Source of the DNA: JBFYTX01 sp964442335
Lineage (GTDB): Bacteria > Chloroflexota > Dehalococcoidia > Dehalococcoidales > RBG-16-60-22
Direction of reading: 5' to 3'
Assembly: GCA_964442335.1 (NCBI GenBank)
Contig: CAYTZI010000040.1
Span: 1-15,334 of the forward strand
DNA length: 15,334 nt
Below, piece by piece: positions 1-7,367 of this stretch. Under the pieces are notes generated by a model. It was given only the letters and a program-made list of their open reading frames with translations, was not told the DNA's origin and ran no database searches. Position 1 is the first letter of the stretch. Each line of letters opens with the position of its first letter. The position numbers and the translations under genes are program-made.

Positions 1-981
1 TACGCCGTCTTCCTTGCCGAGGACATATTCCTCGACCTTGTCCATGCCGACGGCGTGGGTCTTTACGTAGTCTTTCTTGTAGGTACCTTCGGTGACCCAC
101 ATATAGATAATCGCCAGTTGCAGGGCGGCGTCGGTGTTGGGCAGCACCGGTATCCATTTATCGGCGTGGACGGCCGCCCCGTAGTTGAGGTCGGGGCAGA
201 TGTAGACCTGCTTTATCCCCGCCTCCGTCCAGAAGTAGCACAGCCGGGTGGCGCACTGCCCGGTGAACCCCCAGGGGGTGGTCTCCGGGTCGCCGCCCCA
301 GAACAGGACCATGTCGCAGTTTTCCGTCATGTCCTTAACGATGTTGTTGGCCGGGTCCATCATCCCCTGGATTCCCTGCCCCCAGACATGCTTTGAGCCC
401 CAGTACCAGCCCTCCCAGCTGTCCGGGTTCCTTACCTGCTGGGTGAAACCGCCCATCATCTCGAAAAGTCTGCCCGAATGGCCGTGGGGCGTGTTAATGG
501 TCTTGCACTCGCCGTGGCCGTCGCCCTGCACCAGTATTGCCAGCGGACCGTATTTTTTATGGACCCTCTTGACCTCGCTGGCTAATATCGTGGAGGCTTC
601 TTCCCACGTTATCCTTTTGTACTTGCTCTTGCCGCGGTTCTGCGGGTTCCTCTCTCCGTCGGGGTCCCAGTCGACCCTCTTTAGCGGGTACTTTATGCGG
701 TTGGGAGAGAAGGTGCGTTTCTTGTAAGCGAGGGAGAAGGGGGAGGGGACGGACTTAAAGAGAGGACGGTATTCCTTGCCGTTGCGGGTGATTTTCCAGG
801 GCCGGAACTGCTCCCGCTTGTATTTCCAGTCGTAGTGGAACGGCCTGATTCTTACCACTTTGCCGTCTTTCACATCGACGGCACATTCGCCGCCACCGCC
901 CAGCAGGCCGCCCAGCGCCAGCGCTTTGATTACCGTTTTATCCGGCTTAACATCAACTTTTTTGCCTTCTGCTTGAGCCAT
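1..981 (-). CDS. Molybdopterin oxidoreductase, transhydroxylase large-subunit-like (partial, N-terminal part)
   Basis: An open frame runs without a stop from ATG at 981 to base 1, giving 327 residues; the C-terminal part lies outside the window. It belongs to the DMSO-reductase family of bis-MGD enzymes. The closest relative I recognise is pyrogallol-phloroglucinol transhydroxylase large subunit (AthL): NPDSWEGWYWG (residues 185-195), a WGGDPETTPWG stretch, ADKWIPVLPNTDAALQ, and YVLGKEDG near the edge all match it. D187-S188 line up, from memory, with AthL Asp174 and the Mo-ligand Ser175; H156 may match its active-site His. There is no N-terminal CxxCxxxC cluster motif: the GGGGECAVDVKDGKVVRIRP region has one Cys. 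No twin-arginine signal is seen, so it is probably cytoplasmic. The start is backed by AAGGAGA (minus, 997-991), 9 bases before ATG. A small Fe-S partner subunit would be expected nearby but is not visible. Substrate is unknown; other Mo-enzyme subfamilies remain possible. Confidence 0.85.
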   Translation of the reverse strand, partial: MAQAEGKKVDVKPDKTVIKALALGGLLGGGGECAVDVKDGKVVRIRPFHYDWKYKREQFRPWKITRNGKEYRPLFKSVPSPFSLAYKKRTFSPNRIKYPLKRVDWDPDGERNPQNRGKSKYKRITWEEASTILASEVKRVHKKYGPLAILVQGDGHGECKTINTPHGHSGRLFEMMGGFTQQVRNPDSWEGWYWGSKHVWGQGIQGMMDPANNIVKDMTENCDMVLFWGGDPETTPWGFTGQCATRLCYFWTEAGIKQVYICPDLNYGAAVHADKWIPVLPNTDAALQLAIIYMWVTEGTYKKDYVKTHAVGMDKVEEYVLGKEDGV

Positions 982-1025
982 GTCAGTCACTCTCCTTACA
1001 TGATTGCGCGCGGGTATTGGTTACT

Positions 1026-1043
1026 TGTTTGCGTACGTAAACA
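1026..1043. promoter_or_regulatory. Imperfect palindrome, candidate operator
   Basis: TGTTTGCGTACGTAAACA matches its own reverse complement at 16 of 18 positions, centred on CGTACG. It lies about 45 bases upstream of the molybdoenzyme start codon in a divergent promoter region, which suits a dimeric regulator. I do not recognise the motif as a known regulator site. Confidence 0.35.
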
Positions 1044-1251
1044 GTGGTTGGCGGGTAAAAAAATATGGAAATTGCGCTGAAAACAGAAATTTTTTACACA
1101 AGCCAATACAAATTTACAATAGCCACATTCCCGTTGTCAAGTCAGGACCGCCGCGGCCGTCTTTAAAGATAATATCGGGCGCGACCGCCGAAACAGGGCG
1201 CCTTGTGACGTTTTTGGTAAGACTCCGGGCATTATTGTGATTTTTCATTGA

Positions 1252-1260
1252 TGTTATCTT
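1252..1260 (+). promoter_or_regulatory. Weak extended -10 candidate for the GH3-like gene
   Basis: TGTTATCTT has the TG of an extended -10 and a 4/6 match to TATAAT, with a start of transcription expected near 1267 and the ATG at 1297. No good -35 sits 16-18 bases upstream (TTGTGA at 1235 gives only 14). Low certainty. Confidence 0.25.
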
Positions 1261-1296
1261 CCTAGACTTGAATTGCGTAGTTTATACGGAGTACTA

Positions 1297-2961
1297 ATGA
1301 CCGGCAGATTGATAAAAAGGCACAGTTCGTTCACTGAAGGCAGACAGCTCGGGAACGCCAGATATCCCGTTGCGATGTCCGGATACGACCGTGTCTGGAC
1401 CAGGTACTGCGGCTTCCTCGACCTCGATATACAGCAGTTCATGGCTATCCAGGAGTCGCTCCTGCTTCAGCAGCTTGAGAAGGTTGTCCATTCCTCGCTG
1501 GGGAGAAAGCTCATAGGGGACAGGATTCCCGCTTCTGTGGAAGAGTTCCGCCGGCAGGTCCGCCTTACCGACTATAAGGACTATCTCCCCGAGCTCGATT
1601 ACGCTAATGGAGCTGTCCTGCCCCAGAAGCCCTACGTCTGGGCGGATACCCTGGGCCGTGCCGGTTCCTGCCGTCACGTTCCTGTCACGCTGGAAGCCTA
1701 TAACCGGGCCCTGGATAACCTGATGGCGGTATTCATCCTGGCGTGTTCCCGCCAGAGGGGCCACAGCACGCTGGCAAAAGGCGACCGCGTCCTGTATAAC
1801 GTTGCCCCTCCCCCCTATTTCCCCGGCATACTGGCTTCCGGCGCGAGCGAGGTCTTCAATATGCGGCCGGTCATGCCGCCGGACGTCCACGACGGCCTGG
1901 ACTTGCGTGAAAAAATAGCCCGGAGCTACGATATGTCTCTCCGGAACGGCGTCGATATAATTATCGGTACGACCGGCGTCCTGGTAAAGACTGGCGATGA
2001 GTTTAGCCGGATGTCCAACCGGTGCGGCCTTTTACGGCACCTGGTTCACCCCGGCAAGTTTTTAAGAGTATCGCGGGCGATGCTGCGCGCCAGGATGGAG
2101 CACCGCCGCATGCTTCCCGGCGACCTCTTTCCCGTGAAGGCCCTTATCGGCTGGGGGACTGACACCGGCACCTATCGCGGCTTGGTCCACAAGTACTGGG
2201 CGGTTTACCCCTATGAGTTTCACGGCTGCACGGAGGCCGGCATCATCGCCCTGCAGAGCTGGACCCGCCGCGGCATGACTTTTATACCCCACGCCGGATT
2301 TTTCGAGTTCATCCCGGAGTCCGAGAACCTGGCGAACCGGAAAGACGATTATCACGAGCCACGCACCGTCCTTCTTTCCGGGGTCACGCCCGGCGAGCGT
2401 TATGAGCTCGTCATCACCAGTTTCTACGGTATGCCGTTCATCCGCTACCGGCTGGGGCACCTCGTCCGCATTACCGCTCTTGAGGACACCGAGGCGGGGA
2501 TTTATCTGCCGCAGATAGTCTACGAAGGCAGGACGGACGACCTCATTGATATCGCCGGCTTTACCCGCGTGAGCGAAAAAAAGGTGACGGAGGCCCTTGC
2601 CGGCGCCGGTATCCACTTCGAGGGATGGACCATCCGGAAGGAAATCAGGGAAGGCAAACCGGCGCTTCATCTCTATATCGAGTTTGGCGACGGCGCCGGG
2701 GAGACAGACCTCGCTCCGCTGCTTCACAGCGCGCTGATGAAAGCCGACCCCGGCTATCATGACCTCGCGGCGATGATGGAAATTACGCCCCTCCACGTCA
2801 CCGTGCTCCGTTCCGGCACTTTCCAGAGCTATTATCGTGCTAGGGAGCAGAGCGGCGCGTCGCCGGCACTGTGCCGGCCGCCCCGGATGAACCCGACTGA
2901 TGATGTTATCGCTGCTTTACTGGGTCCGGAGGAAATTTCCATGGTTCCCCTTACTCGCTGA
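1297..2961 (+). CDS. GH3-like acyl-adenylating protein (ANL superfamily)
   Basis: The 554-residue protein has the length and layout of GH3 auxin-responsive-promoter family proteins, which activate carboxylic acids as acyl-adenylates and, in plants, join them to amino acids. Visible landmarks are GWGTDTG (285-291), an FHGCTEAG segment (308-315) at the place of the ANL Y/F-x-(S/T)-T-E adenine loop, YELVITSFYGMPFIRYRLGH (369-388), and GRTDDLIDIAG (411-421) leading into a C-terminal domain. The usual YRxGD reads YRLGH (H388), replacing the Asp that normally binds the AMP ribose. ATG 1297 was chosen because GGAG (1288-1291) precedes it by 5 bases; an in-frame TTG at 1273 has no such site. The gene is followed at short distance by an HD-GYP gene on the same strand. 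Bacterial members are mostly uncharacterised, so the substrate cannot be inferred; phenylacetate-CoA ligase-like enzymes are the alternative class. Confidence 0.85.
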   Translation: MTGRLIKRHSSFTEGRQLGNARYPVAMSGYDRVWTRYCGFLDLDIQQFMAIQESLLLQQLEKVVHSSLGRKLIGDRIPASVEEFRRQVRLTDYKDYLPELDYANGAVLPQKPYVWADTLGRAGSCRHVPVTLEAYNRALDNLMAVFILACSRQRGHSTLAKGDRVLYNVAPPPYFPGILASGASEVFNMRPVMPPDVHDGLDLREKIARSYDMSLRNGVDIIIGTTGVLVKTGDEFSRMSNRCGLLRHLVHPGKFLRVSRAMLRARMEHRRMLPGDLFPVKALIGWGTDTGTYRGLVHKYWAVYPYEFHGCTEAGIIALQSWTRRGMTFIPHAGFFEFIPESENLANRKDDYHEPRTVLLSGVTPGERYELVITSFYGMPFIRYRLGHLVRITALEDTEAGIYLPQIVYEGRTDDLIDIAGFTRVSEKKVTEALAGAGIHFEGWTIRKEIREGKPALHLYIEFGDGAGETDLAPLLHSALMKADPGYHDLAAMMEITPLHVTVLRSGTFQSYYRAREQSGASPALCRPPRMNPTDDVIAALLGPEEISMVPLTR

Positions 2962-2993
2962 GCGGCAGATTTCGGATATCCCGCCGTTTATTC

Positions 2994-2999
2994 GGAGAG
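2994..2999 (+). promoter_or_regulatory. Ribosome binding site deciding the HD-GYP start (TTG 3005)
   Basis: GGAGAG sits 5 bases upstream of an in-frame TTG at 3005. The longer frame from ATG 2900 has no good site and overlaps the previous gene by 62 bases; ATG 3050 has AGGAAA at 10 bases. The TTG start removes the overlap and leaves a 43-base gap. Confidence 0.5.
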
Positions 3000-3004
3000 C
3001 TAAT

Positions 3005-4435
3005 TTGAAAAATTATTTGTCCAGGCCAAATCTACAGGAAATGAAAGTGATGCTGCGTAAGGCGCTGACGTTTTCCCTGGCGGGTCTGCTTATTATCTGC
3101 GCTTTCGGAAGCGCCGTCTATCTGTTCAGCCTCCTGTTCAGTGATTTCCTCAGCCCCCTTTCGGTTACCGCTACCATGCTGGCTATATTTTGCGCCGCGC
3201 TGATATTCCAGCCGGTTGTTTACCGTTTGCAGAATATCGTGGACAGGTGGTTCTTCCGGGAACGGTTCGACCATATTCAGGCTCTAAAGCGGTTCACTCC
3301 GGATAAGAAAACCAGCCTCGACCTCGGGCAGCTCTCTTCCTCGCTGGTGACTGCCGTCGCCCGCGGTATGCAGAACCTGGGCGCGTATCTCCTCCTCCCT
3401 TCCCCGGCCACCGGTAACTATACGGCCCGCGCTGCTTCCGGCCAGAAGAGCCGCGGCCGCCTCTACTTCGCAGCCGCCAGCCCTCTCGTTGCCGCCGTGA
3501 ATAACCGGGACGCTGTTATTGACATGGATTCTATTTCCTCCTGCGTTGAACTCCCTTCCGCAGAATGGCAGCTCCTGTTCAACAACAGGATAGAGCTCCT
3601 GGTGCCGGTAAAAAACAACGGGCATCTCGCTGGCATGCTGCTTATCGGCCGCAAAATCACCCGTGAACCGTATTCCGGTGAAGAGAAGCGTCTCTTACTG
3701 AAGGTCACCTCGGACGTCGCCGCCGCCATCGATAACGCCAACCTCTATGAAAATGTCAGGCGTAAACAGTCCGAGCTGGAGAAGGCCATGGACGGTGTCG
3801 TCCACGCCATGTCGCTGATCGTTGAGAGCCGCGACCCGTATACCGCCGGTCACCAGCGCCGGGTCGCCGGACTGGCCCGTGCCATCGCCGAAAAGATGGG
3901 CCTTTCGGAGTGGCAGGCAATGGGGATTCACATCGCCGGCCTCCTCCACGATGTCGGCAAAGTGGCCATCCCGCCAGAGATTCTCAGCAAGCCGGGTAAA
4001 ATTTCCCCCTATGAGTACGATATTCTCAAGAACCACAGCCAGATAGGCTATGAGATACTCCAGAAAATAGATTTTCCCTGGCCGGTGACTGTTGCTGTCC
4101 TTCAGCACCATGAACGTATGAACGGCTCCGGATATCCCGCCGGAGCGTTCGGAGAAGAAATCATCCTTGAAGCCAGGATTCTGGGTGTGGCGGATGTCGT
4201 TGAAGCTATGTCTTCCCACCGCCCTTACCGCCCCGCCCTGGGGCTTGGCTGTGCTCTGGAAGAAATATCCAGGAACCGGGGCATTCTCTACGACCCCCGG
4301 GTGGTGGACGCCTGCCTTGCCCTGCTGGAGAACAACGGCCCCCTCTTCGATGAAATCATGGCGGCCGCTGCCCAGTCCATGCCGGTGCTCTCGAACCCGC
4401 GGCCAAAAACTAGAGCCACCTATTCAATCGGTTGA
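3005..4435 (+). CDS. Membrane-anchored GAF-like/HD-GYP phosphodiesterase
   Basis: With the TTG 3005 start the protein has 476 residues. Two transmembrane segments lie at about 20-44 and 52-72, followed by the linker IVDRWFFRERFDH, typical of the region just after 7TM-type sensor domains in histidine kinases. A GAF-like sensor region spans roughly 95-245. The HD-GYP domain begins near 265 with VESRDPYTAGHQRRV (H283), then LLHDVGK (H315-D316) and HHERMNGSGYP (H368, H369, E370, G376-Y377-P378). These are the metal ligands and signature of c-di-GMP-hydrolysing HD-GYP enzymes, and all appear intact, so it is likely active. No kinase or receiver domain is present, so it reads as a one-piece membrane sensor-effector. 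It follows the GH3-like gene closely and may be co-transcribed. The true start could instead be ATG 2900/2903 or ATG 3050. Confidence 0.88.
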   Translation: MKNYLSRPNLQEMKVMLRKALTFSLAGLLIICAFGSAVYLFSLLFSDFLSPLSVTATMLAIFCAALIFQPVVYRLQNIVDRWFFRERFDHIQALKRFTPDKKTSLDLGQLSSSLVTAVARGMQNLGAYLLLPSPATGNYTARAASGQKSRGRLYFAAASPLVAAVNNRDAVIDMDSISSCVELPSAEWQLLFNNRIELLVPVKNNGHLAGMLLIGRKITREPYSGEEKRLLLKVTSDVAAAIDNANLYENVRRKQSELEKAMDGVVHAMSLIVESRDPYTAGHQRRVAGLARAIAEKMGLSEWQAMGIHIAGLLHDVGKVAIPPEILSKPGKISPYEYDILKNHSQIGYEILQKIDFPWPVTVAVLQHHERMNGSGYPAGAFGEEIILEARILGVADVVEAMSSHRPYRPALGLGCALEEISRNRGILYDPRVVDACLALLENNGPLFDEIMAAAAQSMPVLSNPRPKTRATYSIG

Positions 4436-4517
4436 GAAGGCTCGCCGGCCCGTCAGCGCAGAGGATTTTCCCTCGAAGCTGGGGTAAACCACCAGCCCTA
4501 ATACAAAGCTTTTGCTG

Positions 4518-4546
4518 TTGACTAATCTCTTTCGGCGTGATATATA
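4518..4546 (+). promoter_or_regulatory. Sigma-70-type promoter upstream of ftsH (distal)
   Basis: TTGACT (4518-4523) and TATATA (4541-4546) are separated by exactly 17 bases. It is the first of two promoter-like signals in the 190-base gap before ftsH. Confidence 0.55.
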
Positions 4547-4568
4547 CCTAATTGATGATTTGTTTTTG

Positions 4569-4577
4569 TGGTATAAT
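4569..4577 (+). promoter_or_regulatory. Extended -10 promoter upstream of ftsH (proximal)
   Basis: TGGTATAAT is a perfect extended -10 (TGn plus TATAAT), predicting transcription from about 4584 and a leader of about 42 bases. The best upstream hexamer, TTGATG at 4552, is only 14 bases away, so recognition would rest on the extended -10. The same TGnTATAAT form occurs before proB and hicB. Confidence 0.6.
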
Positions 4578-4625
4578 TAAGATGAGAAGCCGAAAGTGGC
4601 TTTATCATAAGTCACGGGTGCCGTT

Positions 4626-6566
4626 ATGAAATCGAACTGGAAACGCAATAGCTTAATATACATCATCATACTCCTCGCCGCCATCCTGCTTTTCTCTTTC
4701 CTCATACCGGGCTCAAATGAGCCCGAAGAGGTACCGCTCGGCCAGGTGATTACCATGTCACAGAACGGCGAGATAACCAACATCGTCATCGACCAGGATG
4801 AAATGACCGTCACCACCACGGACGGCAAAGAGATAAAAACGGCCATCGGCAACCTTACCATCGTCGACCTCACAGAACTCGGGCTGGTCCTTCCCGGCGG
4901 CCAGTATGATATCAAGGCCTCGGGCGGCATTAACTGGGGCAGCCTGCTGATTAACTTCCTGCCGCTCCTCATCTTCGGCCTGCTCCTCCTCTTCCTTTTC
5001 CGCCAGGCCCGCGGCGCCAATAACCAGGCGATGAGCTTCGGCCGGAGCCGGGCGCGCCTTTTTCCCGCCAACCGCACCACCGTTACCTTCGCCGACGTGG
5101 CCGGGGCGGAGGAAGCCAAGCAGGATATGCAGGAAGTTGTGGACTTCCTTAAAGCCAAGGAAAAGTTCCAGACGCTCGGCGCCCGTATCCCCAAGGGCGT
5201 GCTGCTCGTCGGTCCTCCCGGTACGGGCAAGACTCTCCTGGCGCGTGCCGTCGCCGGCGAGGCTGATGTCCCCTTCTTCTCTATCAGCGGCAGTGAGTTC
5301 GTCGAGATGTTTGTCGGCGTGGGCGCTTCCCGCGTGCGCGACCTCTTTGACCAGGCCAAGCGCAACACCCCCTGTATCGTTTTTATAGATGAGATTGACG
5401 CCGTCGGCCGCCAGCGCGGCGCCGGTCTGGGCGGCAGCCACGACGAGCGCGAGCAGACGCTTAACCAGATTCTCGTGGAGATGGACGGCTTCGATACCAA
5501 TACCAACGTTATCGTTATCGCCGCCACCAACCGACCCGATATTCTCGACCCCGCCCTGCTCCGCCCCGGCCGCTTCGACCGCCGCGTGGTGCTGGACCTC
5601 CCGGACATCAGCGGCCGACTGGCTATACTGAAGGTGCATACCAACGGTAAACCTCTGGACAAGGATGTCGACCTCGAGTCGCTGGCTAAAAGCACCGTTG
5701 GGTTCTCCGGCGCTGACCTCGCTAACGTGGTCAATGAGGCCGCCATTCTGGCGGCGCGCCGCAATAAGAAATCTATCGGCGATAATGAGTTCGAGGAGTC
5801 GATTGACCGGGTGATTGCCGGACCGGAGCGCAAGAGCCGCAAGATCAGCCCCCGGGAAAAAGAGGTCATCGCCTATCACGAGGCCGGGCATGCCCTGGTC
5901 GCCCGCATGCTGCCGGATGCCGACCCCGTTCATAAAATTTCGATTGTCGCCCGCGGCATGTCGCTGGGGCATACCAAGCAGCTCCCCGCTGAGGACCGCT
6001 ATCTGCTGACGCGCAACCAGGCGCGGGCGATGATATGCGGTCTGCTCGCCGGCAACGCTGCCGAGGAGTTGATTTTCGGTGAAATCAGCAGCGGCGCCGC
6101 CGATGATATCAAGCGGGCTACCGCCTGGGCGCGCCGCATGGTGACCGACCTCGGTATGAGCCCCACGCTAGGTCCGCGCACCTTCGGCGATAAACAGGAG
6201 CTGGTGTTCCTCGGCCGTGAAATCTCCGAGCAGAAGGACTACGGCGATAAAGTCGCCGATGCTATTGATAAGGAAATCAATCAGGTTATCTGGGATGCCC
6301 ACGATACCGCCCGGCAGATCCTTACCGAGAACCGGCCCAAGCTGGAGCAGCTCGCCCAGAAGCTGATTACCCAGGAGACTCTCGAAGGTGAGGAGCTGGA
6401 AAGGGTCTTCGGCGAAATCGGTGCGGCGGAACACAAACATCGGCCCAGGAAGACTACCATTCCCGAGCCGGTCAAGCCCGTGGCGGAGGAAGAACCTTTG
6501 CTCCAGCCCAAGAAGGTTCCCGGCGTGCCCCGCCTTGTCCCCAAGCAGACCCCGGCGGCTGACTGA
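4626..6566 (+). CDS. ftsH: ATP-dependent zinc metalloprotease FtsH
   Basis: This 646-residue protein is a membrane-bound AAA+ protease that degrades damaged membrane proteins and short-lived regulators. Two transmembrane segments (about 9-27 and 105-125) flank a short extracytoplasmic domain. The AAA module follows: Walker A GPPGTGKT (196-203), Walker B CIVFIDEID (250-258), and the second region of homology with NRPDILDPALLRPGRFDRRV. The M41 protease domain carries HEAGH (418-422) and the third zinc ligand D494 in the SGAADDIKRAT segment. All catalytic residues are present and the length is normal. The C-terminus ends in a low-complexity tail rich in Pro, Lys and Glu. Two good promoters precede it. 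A strong ribosome site is not obvious before the ATG (only GGGTG). The neighbour moaE starts 66 bases after the stop, with a heptad repeat filling that gap. Confidence 0.98.
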   Translation: MKSNWKRNSLIYIIILLAAILLFSFLIPGSNEPEEVPLGQVITMSQNGEITNIVIDQDEMTVTTTDGKEIKTAIGNLTIVDLTELGLVLPGGQYDIKASGGINWGSLLINFLPLLIFGLLLLFLFRQARGANNQAMSFGRSRARLFPANRTTVTFADVAGAEEAKQDMQEVVDFLKAKEKFQTLGARIPKGVLLVGPPGTGKTLLARAVAGEADVPFFSISGSEFVEMFVGVGASRVRDLFDQAKRNTPCIVFIDEIDAVGRQRGAGLGGSHDEREQTLNQILVEMDGFDTNTNVIVIAATNRPDILDPALLRPGRFDRRVVLDLPDISGRLAILKVHTNGKPLDKDVDLESLAKSTVGFSGADLANVVNEAAILAARRNKKSIGDNEFEESIDRVIAGPERKSRKISPREKEVIAYHEAGHALVARMLPDADPVHKISIVARGMSLGHTKQLPAEDRYLLTRNQARAMICGLLAGNAAEELIFGEISSGAADDIKRATAWARRMVTDLGMSPTLGPRTFGDKQELVFLGREISEQKDYGDKVADAIDKEINQVIWDAHDTARQILTENRPKLEQLAQKLITQETLEGEELERVFGEIGAAEHKHRPRKTTIPEPVKPVAEEEPLLQPKKVPGVPRLVPKQTPAAD

Positions 6567-6585
6567 GCTTCATGATACCGTTGGT

Positions 6586-6634
6586 TTCGGGTTTCGGAAT
6601 TCGTATTTCGGATTTCGCTGTTCGTCTTTCGTAT
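6586..6634 (+). repeat. Heptad tandem repeat TTCGnnn, seven units
   Basis: TTCG occurs at 6586, 6593, 6600, 6607, 6614, 6621 and 6628: seven units with an exact 7-base period, an invariant 4-base core and three variable bases. The tract fills most of the 66 bases between the ftsH stop and moaE, and the last unit supplies the AT of the moaE start codon. Only the core is conserved. Confidence 0.9.
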
Positions 6635-7046
6635 GATTGCTGTTACTGATAAGCCACTTTCCCCCGAGCGGGTGGTCGACCTCGTTAAGACCCCCGGCAG
6701 CGGCTGCGTGGCGGCCTACGTCGGCCTGATTCGCGATAGCTCTCATGGTAAAAAAGTGCTTTCGGTCGAATACTCGGATTCTGACGGCAAAGCGGCGGAC
6801 AGGCTGAACGCAATCGCCGCCGATATTAAACAGAAATGGCCGGTTAACAGAGTCGCTATCCATCACCGCGTCGGCAGGCTTCAAGTCGGCGACATTAATC
6901 TCGTGGTGGCGGTTTCTGCGGGTCATCGCCGCGAGGCTTTCGCCGCCCTCCGCTACGCTATCGATAGCTTTAAAAAGAGACTGCCCACCGCAAAAAAAGA
7001 GACCTATACCGGCGGCGCTTCACGAAAAAATACCTTAAAACGGTAG
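6633..7046 (+). CDS. moaE: Molybdopterin synthase catalytic subunit MoaE
   Basis: MoaE takes sulfur from thiocarboxylated MoaD to turn cyclic pyranopterin monophosphate into molybdopterin. The 137-residue frame carries the family landmarks: GSGCVAAYVGLIRDSS near the N-terminus, HHRVGRLQVGDINLVVAVSAGHRREAF split by the usual spacing, and DSFKKRLPTAKKETY. K114 and K121 match the two catalytic lysines of E. coli MoaE (K119, K126). The usual PIWKKE reads PTAKKE, so the Trp is replaced by Ala. It is slightly shorter than the usual ~150 residues and ends in a Lys/Arg tail. No moaD or other cofactor gene is adjacent. The start codon lies in the last unit of the TTCG heptad repeat and no Shine-Dalgarno sequence is visible, so it may depend on readthrough from ftsH and unusual initiation. 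Its product would serve enzymes like the one at 1-981. Confidence 0.92.
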   Translation: MIAVTDKPLSPERVVDLVKTPGSGCVAAYVGLIRDSSHGKKVLSVEYSDSDGKAADRLNAIAADIKQKWPVNRVAIHHRVGRLQVGDINLVVAVSAGHRREAFAALRYAIDSFKKRLPTAKKETYTGGASRKNTLKR

Positions 7047-7073
7047 AGACCCTCGAAAATCGTTAATACCTGT

Positions 7074-7108
7074 TTCGTATTTCTATACTCGTATTTCGTA
7101 ATTCCCCC
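7074..7108 (+). repeat. Heptad tandem repeat, TTCGTAT-like, five units
   Basis: Five consecutive 7-base units begin at 7074, 7081, 7088, 7095 and 7102 with TTCG, TTCT, CTCG, TTCG and TTCC. The core matches the TTCG tract at the other end of moaE, but this tract is more decayed. It starts 28 bases after the moaE stop. Confidence 0.7.
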
Positions 7109-7117
7109 GCATTATCC

Positions 7118-7260
7118 TTTTTAATTCCCTATTATCTTTTCCCACCCTATCCGCCCTCGCTTCATTCATTTCTTACCTTACCGGTCTTGCACCCGCTCAT
7201 CCTGAGCCTGTCGAAGGATTCCCTCCCTCTCCCCTTGTGGGAGAGGGACACAGGGTGAGG
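7118..7260 (+). repeat. Dispersed intergenic repeat, locus 1 (modules A then B)
   Basis: Module B (7171-7260) matches 11591-11680 at 84 of 90 positions with no gaps. It includes the phrase TCCTGAGCCTGTCGAAGGA, which I recall from intergenic repeats of many environmental genomes. Module A (about 7118-7177) resembles 11721-11778, where it lies after module B rather than before it. Confidence 0.85.
7225..7247 (+). repeat. Hairpin inside module B, locus 1
   Basis: CCCTCTCCC and GGGAGAGGG form a perfect 9-bp stem with a 5-base loop. The copy at 11645-11667 keeps the stem unchanged but has three changes in the loop. No U tract follows on either strand, so it is not a standard intrinsic terminator. 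Confidence 0.7.
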
Positions 7261-7270
7261 GCAAACACCC

Positions 7271-7300
7271 TTCCCCCTCTCTGCAAGCGGAGAGGGGGAA
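7271..7300. terminator. Long hairpin between convergent genes, possible terminator
   Basis: TTCCCCCTCTC pairs with GAGAGGGGGAA over 11 bp, and the loop can add a short inner stem. Its place between convergent moaE and the polyprenyl synthase gene suits two-way termination. It lacks a clear U tract, so it may only be a repeat-derived stem. Confidence 0.4.
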
Positions 7301-7339
7301 TAAAAAAGGGGGAGAGGTAATTTTGAGATCTGATTTTCT

Positions 7340-7367
7340 TTGGTTATTGTATCTTGGTTATTGGTTT
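7340..7367 (-). repeat. Heptad tandem repeat TTGGTTA, four units
   Basis: Four 7-base units start at 7340, 7347, 7354 and 7361; three read TTGGTTA or TTGGTTT and one is diverged. The tract begins 6 bases beyond the stop codon of the minus-strand polyprenyl synthase gene. Confidence 0.65.

Larger units (their letters stand above)
982..1296. other. Divergent intergenic region (molybdoenzyme / GH3-like gene)
   Basis: No credible gene lies here; the short frames across it have no recognisable protein content. It should hold promoters for both divergent genes. A weak minus-strand candidate, TTGTAA then 17 bases then TAAAAA, lies around 1090-1125. A weak plus-strand extended -10 lies at 1252-1260. 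The clearest structure is an 18-bp imperfect palindrome at 1026-1043. The part from about 1070 to 1130 is AT-rich compared with the flanking genes. Confidence 0.6.

Noticed and set aside
55..727. Plus-strand open frames opposite the molybdoenzyme
   Set aside because: They lie antisense to a frame with clear family motifs and have no recognisable content or ribosome sites.
4479..4497. GCTGG...CCAGC inverted repeat as a terminator after the HD-GYP gene
   Set aside because: The stem is only 5 bp with a mismatch beyond it and no U tract follows.
4758..5972. Long minus-strand frames of over 400 residues opposite ftsH
   Set aside because: These are shadow frames from GC-rich codon bias; the plus strand encodes intact FtsH.
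7171..7260. CRISPR-like or insertion-sequence interpretation of the module B repeat
   Set aside because: Only two copies 4.4 kb apart, no regular spacers, no transposase gene and no terminal inverted repeats at the module ends.
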